NCBI GenBank assembly: GCA_003342895.1
Contig: PTFA01000278.1
Coordinates: 1,007,089-1,071,088 of the forward strand
Direction: 5' to 3'
Length of the DNA stretch: 64,000 bases
Origin: Casuarius casuarius
Lineage: Eukaryota; Chordata; Aves; Casuariiformes; Casuariidae
The position numbers and the translations under genes were made by a program. The notes under the pieces were generated by a model. That model was not told the DNA's origin, did no database searches, and worked only from the letters and a program-made list of their open reading frames with translations. Shown piece after piece: positions 14,001 to 26,000 of the stretch (the first letter of the stretch is position 1; every line of letters begins with the position of its first letter).

Positions 14001-17000
14001 TGTNTNTGTAGATATGCCCATTTCTCTGCNCNTATGTCCCCNGGTCTTGGTGGACTTTTGGNTTTTGTNTTGTTTTCNAAACCTTACGTTNCTCCAGAAC
14101 AAGTGGNGGGCATGTGNAGAGGATCCCGCTTCCTGGCACCTGGACACAATTTTTCGTCCTGAATATTTTTGAGGACTCACTGAACCTTTTTTTTAAGCCA
14201 GATCAAAAAATTCTGGAAAACATTTCAAAATAAAATCACTTAGGTAATGAAAAGAGAAAATTTGGGGGCACTGTTTTAATGGAGCTAGAATTTCACTCAT
14301 CTTTTCCTTAATTCTGTCTGGAGATGACAGCTAAAGTCTTAAAGCACTAAGTTTCACCAAACTCTGCCATGGTCTCGTTCATGTTGCACAAGCCCAAATA
14401 AGAAAAGAAAACAGAAGAAAAATACTTTCCAGTCTTCCCCCAGTCTTTCAGTTTGATAAGCCCTGGAACAGCCCGGATGGGCAGAGCACTACGGTAGCTT
14501 CAGAGCCGCAGTAAAGCTTAGCTCAAGAAACGGCACAGCATGATTCAGTTTCTCAGTTTCTAGAAAGGAACGGGGAAGATTGAGCTGGATATATGTCAAA
14601 GTTGTTACTCATTCTGATGAAGAAACAAGAATCAATGTGACANTGAGTCAGATTCTGCCTTGAATAGGAGTTTAAATAGAAGGCACTTTAGTTTGAAAAA
14701 AATCCAAAAAGAACATAAATGTAAGGATCAAAACAGCTCAGTAGGTCTGAAAAGGTCATACGCTTTGGCCCTTTGAAAAACACTATATGCTATTATTGTA
14801 CTCTTCTGCTGTTTTTTGAGTTGGTGTCCCATTTTTAGAATGTGGTCAGTTTACACTTCTCTCTGATCCATTATTTCACAATGGGTTTAAAATCCATCAA
14901 TCAACATCATAGACATACGGCTGCTATATTTAAAAGTTTCATTTGCAACCATAAGAGCTGCAGATCAAAAATTTTAAGGGAATGCTTATAGGATTCTCAA
15001 GTACACAGTGGTAGCCTTCAGGGGCAAAAGAAATGCAATGAAACAGCTCGACAATCAGCCATGAACCTTATTTGGCCTTACCTGAGACCTGTTCTCCTAT
15101 AACAGCGATGGGTCAGAACAGAAGGCTGAAGCCTGGAGCTGCAATTCTTTTTGGTGGCCAACAAGCCCTTTCCTTGAAGACAGGCAACTTTGTATTAATT
15201 ATTGACTTAGTTATCCTGCAGCCTTTTGCAACCCCACTTGCCACACTTCCCTGAGCAAAGTTTTCACTGAAAAGTGAAGGATTTTTCTATGGCTAAAAAC
15301 AGTCATTTGCTGTTTCATTTATCATCAGTCCAAAGGCCAAGGAAATACATTTTGCCTTTCACATGACCAGTTTTCTTGACAGCTTTGCAAGGATGTTCTT
15401 GGGAAAGCTCTGCTTACATTATTGGAAATACTGTGCACAGATATCTGCAGCAAAATCTTTTGCATTACATTTTCCCATTCCAAGAACTTTTTGCTATTCA
15501 GGAAAACTACATTTTAAAAACTTACATTAGCCTAACAATGCTTTTTTTAATAAATGAAGGCTTAATTCCACTCCTTCTATAGTCAATAAGANCTCTATCA
15601 TGGGAAGAATTCATTTCAGAATTAAAAACAAATTAATTGCAAGATTTTTGTATTTCTTTTAGAAGTCTTCAAGTTGGGCCATTTAAGCATTTGCATCTGA
15701 CTGGAAAATTAAAAGTTGTCTCTCATGCCAANTATCAGAAGCCCAACTGCTTGTGTACATTCCCCTCTGGTGGTGACTAGTACATATTGCAGAAAACAAC
15801 AAATGCTGCCAAAGGGGCAAAGATTAAATGGATAAAAGTACTTCACTGAAAAAAGATCTTTATTTNTAATTATAAGGATTGAAATGTTTTTGAAATGATG
15901 AGCTCCTATAAACATTCTTCAGCAGTAGTTAACAGCTTCTCTGTTTAACCTTATCTTACTGCTTTTTATTTTTTATATTACACCAACTCTCTTGCCAGGA
16001 TCAAGGTTCTTTTCCNCTGGCAACATATACTTCAGCAATATTTCTGGCTTGCTTCTTCACACACGTAACTGGTATTACATTACACCACTTAAAACTACCC
16101 AGCAGGGAGTTTCTAAAATAATGAAATAAAACGTAAGCTAGGGTAAGGTAGCTGGATGCAAAGCTGCTGAGAAGTGAAATCAAAATTTGCATTCACTGCG
16201 TGTTTAGAAAAAGGCCATTTACACTTTCAATGGGAAAATCAGAACTCAGCCTTGACAAAGTCTGAAGGTTTAGAGAAGCAACTGACAGAGGAATGGAGGA
16301 CGTATAGCTCCAGTCAGATATCAGGAGCAGATGGTCTTCCTTCCAGCCAAGGTTTTCAGAGGTAAAGTGAAAAAACATTAATTAAAAACTACATGGCTGT
16401 GCAATATACCATCAATTATTCAAGGNTTTTCAGAGAGTGCCAAATGACTAGCCTTTAAAAGGGAAAAATCTGAGTATTTATAGGCCAGNGGGGATCATNT
16501 CTCAAGAGGAGAAAAAGAGTAGANGGTCTGCCTGCTTAAGGATAAAATAGAAACACTGAATACTGCTTGGTTCAGTAAAATTAAGAGCAAGCATCTAGCT
16601 TTCCCAGAGCATTCCTTATNTGCTTATCCCAAGAAGGACATTCTGTAAGGATTTGTTCAATAATAGAAAGTCAGAAAAAAAAAATGAAGGAAGGGTTTCT
16701 CATCAAAAAAAAAAAAAAAAAAGTGTGTCAGTGAATTTCTGCATCTCACAAGAGTGAGCAAGGGTCACCAGCAAGTTACTTGGAGNGTCACTTAGGCAAG
16801 CAAACTGAAAATGCTCGTGTGCTAGTATGGTTAGGCACATCTAGAGGCACAAGGAGGACTTGGGCTGCCCTCGATATTCAAGGGCATTCAAACAGACTAG
16901 ACTTTTCCTGGAACAGCACGTTGCAGCCTGACCTATAGAAAATGGATCTTCAGCAGGGAAAAAAGCCCGTATAGAAAATACTTCAGCAAGAGAAAGAAAA

Positions 17001-20000
17001 GATCTAAACTCNCAGGACCTGCTTTTGNNGAAAGCCTTACTGGNTATCCACATCCTTGCACTTAAAAANGGCTAAGAAAAGCNGAACAAAATGTTCNTTC
17101 TCTTCAAGAAAGAGAAACTTACAGGCAGCTAAAAAAGCCAGTACAGGCAGGCTTTGAAACTCCAGCTCTTTGCTGCCTAAACTACAGTGCTGCTAGGATA
17201 GACCTAAATATGTAAGCGATACAAGGATAGTACAAACTACAGTGCCTCCTCAGGATTCTTCGAGAAAACTCCTTTCTCCTCAAATTTTAAATGAATCTAA
17301 ATGAAACCTGTCTCCCCAGTAACCCCATTTCAGACAGCCCCAGCACTGCTGGCCCCGCTCCCTTTTAGGGTGACAGGAAAGGCCCCTGGCCCTGCTTCCA
17401 ACCCAGCACCTAANGCACAGCCAGGGGCTGTCGCCACCAAGGGGTAATGCTCTCCNTGCCAGGCTCNGAGGNGACAGAGCCATCNGCTCAAACAAGGTTT
17501 TAGTTAAAANGACAACNTTTAACTGGACACACTGTATTGAGCAGTGCTAGCTTTTCATCTTTTTTCTAGGGCAGGTATTTTGCTAATGCCCTGGTTTCCA
17601 AAATTCAGTATTCTTGCATTGTATTTGCACTATTCTCTGTAAGGTAAGGGACCTTAAAATCAGTGATCTTATTGTCCTTCTGTAGCCATCGATTTTCCTC
17701 CCCACGACCTACTCCACCAGGGGTCATTTGTGGGCTGGTTGGTGAGTTTGGCCAAAAGGAGCTTCACCACCTCAGCCATCAGAAATAGCAGAGACTGCAG
17801 CAAGGAGTGAGGTGGAGTTTGGGTTTCTGAATGCTAGGCACCTTCTCCAACCCCAGCTCTTCCTAGAGATCCTGATTTCCACCTCTCAGGGCAATTTGCC
17901 ACCAGCACTGCAACAAAGCATCCTCACCTATGGTCACGCAAATCTACTGCACCTGGACACAGTGACTCAGATGACTGCTTCCTATCTCACAGNCCTGTGT
18001 TGTTGCTTAGCAGTCAGTATTTGCTTCTTCCTCAACACAGTTTTACCCTCAGGCTAGCATCCTCCATCTCTTCGTGCTCCAGCACTTCTGCTTGACCCCA
18101 TGGAAGAGCCATGCTAGCTCCAGGGTGGTCCTATCGCTCACTGGAAGTCACCCCAAGCATCAGCTTTCCCAGTCGGTTCTTCTCCCACCTCTAACCTCAC
18201 TAAGACAAGCAGTCACCTGGTCTGCTTGCCCTTAAACCTGGCACTGGTACCAGTTAGTGCCAGGGGAAAGTGAAATTGCTGACAAAGTGAAAAAGCTGGA
18301 TACTCAGCTCAGGAAAGAGTAGTCCCATGGACATAATCGATTAGGTCTATGAAGAGTATTTTCACAATTATCTGCCTCACTTCATTTCCTTAAATAAAGA
18401 GCAAAAGGAGAATGAAACATATCAGATNTAAATACTGACTGTTTCCTATACCTTATAGTTTTCTCTTGATCTCTCCTAAGCTCATTTGCCATTACTCTCT
18501 CTGTCTTCCCTTCAGAGGCTCAGTCACTGTTTGACCCCTGCAGGTACAGGCTGCAGGAGCTTAAAAACCAAAGACTAGAACAGCCCGATCTTCCGATCTT
18601 TACAGGCTTATTGCCTCATCAGACTTCCTGGGGCACTTCAGGAGGGCTGAAAGCAGATGCCCACTCTGAAACCCNAGCAGGAGAGTTTCTTGAAGACCTN
18701 TCAGTACAACNCAGCAATGTTGGACCAGAAGGCTANGTTAACTTGGGTGTGGTGTTGTATTCATTTAACATAGTGCTGAGACTAACTGTACTTTGCCTCT
18801 CAGCTAGCTCCAGTTTCATGCTGCCGCACCAACAAGGCGTTGTGGCTTTTGGATCACCTCTGCCTCACTTTTCACTTCCTCAGAGCACATGCGGAGCACA
18901 CGTAGTGTTATCTGCACCTGACTCTACAGGTGTGCCTCAGAGTATATTGATTCTGCTTTTAAGAGAGATGCATTCCTGCAGAGTTTGGGATCTACCAAAG
19001 GAACTCATACACTTTCAACCTCCTGCAAAATCTGGTTAGAGTGAGATATCGAAAGGCATCTATTACTACAGTTGATACCAGAAGATGAGGCATTTCATTG
19101 CTGCTTTAGGCTGAACTCACTTCACATACTGAGGTCTCTTTGTGCCTCTCCAGTCCCCGCATCAATCACCTCCCTCCAACGCCCTACTCCCACCCCTGCA
19201 AATTCAGAGATTACTTAGGAGTAAATCCATCCTCCCACCCCTTGGTTTCTCTGTGCTTCTACATTATTCCCATCTTTTTCTTCCTCAGCAAGCCAGGGAC
19301 TTTGTGCCTTCCCCATTTTTTCTTGTCTTTCCNCAGCAGAAGTTTTCATTTTTATACACTGACAATTGCTTGATACTTTACCCTTTAGGTAAATATGAAG
19401 TCATGATGCTGTCTTCCTGTGTACTCAAACCCAGGGCTTTTCTTTGATTGTTTAGCAGTGCTTCAGGCTACACACCTCAGAATTAAGTTTCAGGCATTTT
19501 CTTCCTCCATAAAGCCTCTGTAGCTTTGGAGTTGAAAATTGTCTTCAAGTGGTACTTATTGAAATACAGTCCAAGTCCCATCCATCTTGGTATTATCCTT
19601 GATAATAGGTCTCTGACTCACCATGGCCATCAACTTATCTGGCTGCCAAAGCCGAGGCTAAAGCTATCTGCTATCTTATGGGCCCTACNCAGATTTCTAA
19701 CACCTCTCACACTAGCCTCAGCAGCAGACTCAGTGCTTCGGTCTGGACTTCCATGTCCCACGTTCTCCTTGACGGTGTGCAGCTTTCTTCTGTTACGTGC
19801 ATTATGCTAAGAATCGTATGGTCTATACTGGGAGCCTGCAAACGACCCTGTTCAGTCCAGAGGCATTGCTAGACTCAGAGGGTTTATAAAATGTTCTGAA
19901 CTGCAGGCAGGGTGGGATATGTGCTGACATTGTTGCAGACTGTCTCCTAGCCACATTGAATGTGGACCCAAACCTCGGTTTGTCACTGAGATAGCCATGG

Positions 20001-23000
20001 CTCAGCTTTTTTAGCAGTGCATTTATCAATAATCATTATAATTTATTATTTTATTGTTATTCCACCTTCTTCCGCCCTTGTGTCATACTGTGCACATACT
20101 CACTTTTCTACACTGTGCCTCTCTTCATAGTAAAATGCCCACCATTTCCTCTAGTGGGAAGGGGCTCTATGTGTCTCCGTTTCTGCCCTCTCCTCCTTTC
20201 ACTTGAAATTTTTGCTTTCCTTTATTTCATTCAAGGCTTTTAAACTACTTTGCAATAACAGGCAGAACAAAAAATGNAGTGATTTGCTGCATGGGGCTAA
20301 TGGATCCTGCCAGCCAGTCCATCCACTTGCAGAAGTCATATGCATTTGAACCTGCTGGATGTGCTAAACAACATGCNAAGCTCAATCTGCACCCCACTTC
20401 TACTTTAATCTATTTTTTGATTTTCAGCAAAATCAAAAGCCTACTGTCTTTTGTCCACTGGTCCACAACTGCTCGTTCATCAGACATTCATTTTGCCATT
20501 GTTAAGACTGCCTGGATCAAAATACAGAATTGCTTGCTGAGACCTGTAGCGTTCCACAGCAAACTTTCTGTGCATTAAGTGTGACCCTCAAATCCCCTTG
20601 ACATTTAGTTGCTGAATAACACATCGAATAAAGTCTATGNAAAGCATAACCAAGGTCTTAGTTTTCTTTAGGCGTAAAATTACCATGCGGCACATCAGAG
20701 CCTTCCTGTCGGAGGGAAATGGTAAGTGATAGCACTGGGGAGAACCATTTTACAGACCTTCTTNGCAGACATTCATTTTATTCTCCTTTGTATTCAGAGT
20801 TTGTTCCCTTAGAGACAGAGTAACGGTGTTCAACTAGCTAGTACAAAATTGCCATAAGAATACCTTCTTGCTACACCTGTGTGTAGCACATCTCTGAATT
20901 TGCACATCTCTCAGCTTTTCTTATTTATAATCTATTAGGAGTACAGATCTAGATCTGTTTTTGGAGCAGAGTGCTCAAACTAACATTTGACTAAATTATT
21001 CTCCTCATTTGCAATGAGCAGTCCAGAAGTGAATGAGAAGTCTAGACTTAGCGAATCTCAGGATATCATTTATATTTTCCTTTATTACAGCAACTCTATA
21101 CTTATCATTTAAGAGTGTGGAATTTGAGACAATCACCAATTTGTCCAACTTTGTGAATAACAAAAGTTAAGGAGGCACATTTTAAAAACAACTTAGGAAA
21201 AGCCAGCAAGAAGTGGGAAGGCAAATGAACAAAAAACGCTGTAAGACAATCAAAACCATATTTTATTCTTTCATTTCAGAAGCAAAAAAAGAGTTACAAT
21301 CCTGTGATCCTTCATGTAGGACCTGTGACAAAGATGCTAACATGTGTACTTCATGTCCAGAAGGTAGGAGACTTTCAGCCTCTTTGGGCAGTTTTTGCAA
21401 GTGGCTAAAATACTCTGTATCCTAAACACTTCCAGGGACTAGTTTGGTCAATGTTCAGTAGAAAGTTCTTTGGCAGCTTGAAGCATGAGAAAGTGAAGTC
21501 AAACACATACCAACTAGGAATAAAGCACGTGCCCTTAGCAATAAGGGTTAAAAAAAAATGAGGTGGATGTTGTTGCTTTCTTTTCTATTCAATCAAAAGT
21601 TGTAGAAGTGATGGAGGAATTACTGAGTATGGGTTTCAGGAAAGTTGTAACAGATAATGATGAGGATCCTTTCTAACCTTGCATTTCAGGAGTGGCTGTG
21701 CAAACTATTTTGGGAAACAGTTTAAAGAATATTTCAGTCGTGTTTTTAACCATCAAAAAGTTAAGCTTTTGGGAAGTTTAAAGGGTTTTTTTATAGCCAC
21801 CCAAGACAAGATTCTCTTTGATCCCTTTCTCCACTTGGGTTGCTGTTTTGCCAGGAAAATTTCTTAGCCATGATACCTGTGTCTCTCAATGCCCTCAACA
21901 AACTTTTGGCAATGTGGAAAGCGGAAAGTGTGAGATGTGCTTGGACGATTGCGAGGTGTGCTCCNACCCCTGGCACTGTCAGAAGTGTCAGTCCCGACTG
22001 GACCAGCCACTCTTCCTCCACAAAGGCAGGTGCTTTCAGGAATGCCCCGAGTAAGTAATTTTTTAAACTTATTCCTATTTGATGACTGTTCATTAATTTA
22101 TCTCTGTGCTCCTTCTTTGTGTAGCTCAGATTCATTATAAACCTTTCAAGGAGAGAACTTAAGGTAGGCTAAGACACCAGAAACTACCACGTGTTAAAAG
22201 CCGTCTTCAGCTAGCTTAAAGTAATAGCATTTGCTCTTGACCAAAATCGCAAGTGAGACTAATCATGACTATGGTAAAGACTATGTCTGATGGTAAAGCT
22301 CCCATTGACTTCAGTAGGACCACAGTACTGTCCTCAAGGTGGTTCTTTNTGGCAATTGAAAATAATCCCCTAGTCCTTCTCCTAACCCGCTCCTTTGCTG
22401 TCACCAAATGCAGGTACTTCTCATGCATCCTGTTGCAGTTTTTTTATCCCAGCCTTCACACTTCCCAGGTTTCTCTTCTCTTTTTTCCCTCTAAGGCCAC
22501 TATATTTAGGTTAATTAGGTTATATTACTCTTTCTATTCCTGATAGTATTGCTGAGGGNCAGCTGAGCAAGACTGCAGACTGTGTCTTCCTTTTCCCAAA
22601 CATTATATATTTTCCCATCTTATATAAGGGGGAAACCAGAGAAAAAGCAAGGAAGGAAGTCCAGCAACCCCTAGAGTAGGTACAAGAATAAGGGAAGGAC
22701 ANACTCCCTTCGTGGTGTTAACCATGGAGGTCTTCTGCTTGCATGAGGGAATGTAATGGATTAGAGGATAGACAATAGATTGTTAAGAAATATTTTTGTT
22801 TCAGTGAAATATATCTGCTGGGAAACTGATATATACAAACATAATTCTTGCAACCTGTGTCACTGGACTATTCTACAAACATACTCTGACCAGCAGTTTG
22901 CTTTGTGTTTGTTTTAATTCAATAGGGGATATTTTAATGACTCTGGGACTTGCAAGGAATGCAGTGGATCCTGTAAGACGTGCATGGGAAGTGCCACCAA

Positions 23001-26000
23001 ATGCCAGTCCTGTGAAAGNCCTTTGCTTCTGGAGCNGTGGGAATGTAAACATACCTGTTCNGAGAAGTATTTTGCTTCTGAAGGAATCTGCAAACACTGC
23101 CCTCCAATGTGTCAGGAGTGCATTCACAATCAAATGTGCAAAGGTATTACAAGGAACTTCTCATGACTTAGTTAAAATGAGATAGATTTAGAAAAACAGA
23201 CAGATAGAAACATATATCTGAAAAGAAATTCCATAACGAGCAAAAATGAAAAAATGTGTGTACATATCATTGCTAAACTGCTAAAATAGAGGCTAAGCAA
23301 CCTGTGCTTTGTCACGAGACTCAGTTGAGAATGGTTATCTGCAAAGATGTTTCACACTGCTTTTTCTGTTCTTTTTGTATTTCAGGAGATTCCTGTTGGT
23401 TTGATTCTATTTCTGATTTAGCAAATGACAGGTCTTTCCATGCCTAAATTCTTTAACATTTACACCAGTGTGCAATACAAAATGTTTCTTTCCTAGTTTG
23501 GTTTAACTACATCTCTTTGCCATTTTTGCAAACCGCTACTCAGGATAGAGGACAAAGCCTCTGTAATAAAACATATCTAGTAATGCTCAGAAGTCCTCGT
23601 AAGTCTGACTGCACACCCAAAAATTTAAGGGGTAGTTAACCCTTAATGAGCGAGCCATTCTGGAAACATCATGGATGAAAAAGAATCATAAACAAAGCTA
23701 TTAAACTAGGCAGTTATAATAAAATTAATAGCTGAACCCCTACCCCAAATCCTAACACCATCGCAGCTCCCTGCAAAGTCAAACATCCAAGTGCAAATAT
23801 TCCAGCCAGACTCATATTTTAATAATAAAGCAAAAAAACCTTCCAATCTGGACATCCCTAATTTTGCAGGAAGTTCGTAATCCAGATATAGCATCTCATC
23901 AGAAGCCCTTCTCTATTTAGTGGCAGNGTGGTTTGGTTAATATCAGCAAAGCTNAGTAGCNGACTTGGTTTCTCAGTCCCTCAANGTAGCGCAGAAGATA
24001 TTGCATGAGNTTTGGGCTGTTANGGGCAGATTGGAGGGGAAAGAGTCAAAGGAAAAAACAATCCACTCCCAAGTTGTCCGTTTATCTCCTATTAGAACAG
24101 GCACTGCGGGATTTATGGTTTCCCAGGATTTCTTCACTCCCTCACTTACCAAAGTCAGAATTAGCTGCGCCTGTGCCTGACCCGTTGCCTCTGGTTCTCC
24201 GCAGTGTGCATGGATGAGTTCTTCCTGCACGAGGGGAGGTGCGTGGAGGATTGCCCCTCTCGCTTCTACGGCGAAGACAAGCAGTGCTTCCCCTGCCACA
24301 GAGACTGCAAAGATTGCGATGGGCCCGACTCAGACGACTGCAATGAGTGTGCCGTCAGCTTCTTCGTCCTGTACAACGGGAGGTGTTTTGAAGAATGCCC
24401 CGAAGGGACTTACTATGAAGAAGCGACTGAAGATTGCCAAGGTTGGCAGCCTTGTTTTCTCCAAAAGAGTATTGAGATGCAAGTAGAACCGGCTGGATAT
24501 TATTCCTAAAAAGTCTGTGGGTTGCCAGTGTAGCTGTGAGTGTCCTGAAAACAGAGGAGGTCACAAAGGCATGATCACACATACTTTAGAACAGGAAAAA
24601 TTAGAGAAAGCTGAGAGGGAGTTAGCAAAGCTAGAGTTGTTCAAAATTACATGCAGCCGTGCCGGGAAAGAGCTGACTATTGCTAGTGATAGTATGTTGA
24701 AAAACCACTGCTCAGCAAAAGCAGTGCCAGTGCAAAAGGCAACTGAAGGAGTAGGCTGCATAACATTGAAAATATTAACCTGTTTGATTATGCAGAAGCA
24801 GAGCTATTGCTCATTTCACTCAACCTCTCATCCTGAAGTCGTGGTGGCTCCTTGTAAAATTAAAGCTGTTAAAAAAAAAAAAAAAGCAATTATTTGAAAT
24901 GCAAAAAGAAATAGTGACATGTCTGCTGTTTGTCCTTTCCAGCATGCAATACAACATGCCAGACTTGTTCTTCTTCCACTGCCTGCCTTACTTGCAGAAA
25001 TGGCCTGACGCTGAACCACAATGGGCAATGTTTGGCATCCAGATACTGCTCTCGCACTGAGTACNATGATGAGCAAACTCAAACCTGCAAGCCTTGTCAT
25101 AAGAAATGCTTTCGCTGCTCAGGACCCACTGAACACCAGTGTCTTAGCTGTGCAAATAATCAACATCTTCTCAGTGAGTATCTTGATCCTGCATCTAGAT
25201 TTTATTTTACATTGAAGAATAGGAGAGCATGAACTAGAAGTTTCTGTCCTATTCGTGAAACATCTATGACCACTTCAACCTAAACATTGCAAGGCTGACC
25301 TGACAAGTAAGTAGGTGTAGAGATAATTACTTCTTCAGGGCTACTTGGGATATTTTTTGAGGAGGCCAAAAGCAGACCTTCTAAGTAGCAACAAAGTCTA
25401 TGGCTAAACAAAACTTGTATTTGTTTCATTTACTCCCTATTTATTGGCACATTTGTTTCCTACAAGTAACTTGAAAAAGACAAAAGGGATGTCCTTAGCT
25501 CATGGCTGGTAAGCGCACAGAGTTCACATTTACATGTTGGCTCATTTAATCCCTGCAGAGATTTGATGAACAAAGACATACTTAAGCAGAGAAGTTAAAA
25601 AATTGTTTCCAGNTCATTAGGTCAGTCCCTAGTGGATGGTTGAGATGCAAAACTACTTTTTTGTTCTCTCTTTGGAGCAAAAGACTCTATTGTCTCAGAA
25701 ACAAGTTGGTAAAAACTATAAAATCCCAGGACTTAAACTTTCCTTCTTTGCATGTTTAAAAAAAAGCAAACAAAAATTAAAAAATTCATTTAGAGAAAAA
25801 CTGGTTTAAATGATCTGTAATTCAGGAAAAATGTAAAATAAATTTGAATTAAAACACTGACTCTGAGCTGTCTGCATCTAATTCTGATGAAGATTTTGAA
25901 TTCTTAAATTTTTGAGGGCTCGTCTCAGACTTGACGTTATTACTAGCACACCCAGCTTACCATTACCATTGGTGAAGTAGAAGGAAGTGGAGTGAATCTG

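Larger units (their letters stand above)
7797..21279 (+). other. PCSK5: PCSK5 13.5 kb intron between window exons 3 and 4
   Basis: This is the largest intron in the window. It contains a MIR-like fragment (about 8221-8415), a CR1-like LINE remnant (about 8835-9299), a TG microsatellite (10545-10584), two A-runs near 16676-16722 and patches of higher GC near 17290-17490 and 17690-18250. The region 13960-14120 has many N calls. I found no extra cysteine-rich exon in it, and exons 3 and 4 join in phase without one. Confidence 0.75.

Noticed and set aside
18611..19447. Several 100 to 142-codon open frames in the large PCSK5 intron
   Set aside because: They contain N codons, overlap in different frames, follow pyrimidine-rich composition, and show no family resemblance.
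24517..24897. 126-codon plus-strand open frame between PCSK5 exons 7 and 8
   Set aside because: It is not cysteine-rich, ends in a lysine run from a poly-A tract, and lies in an intron that the flanking exon phases require.
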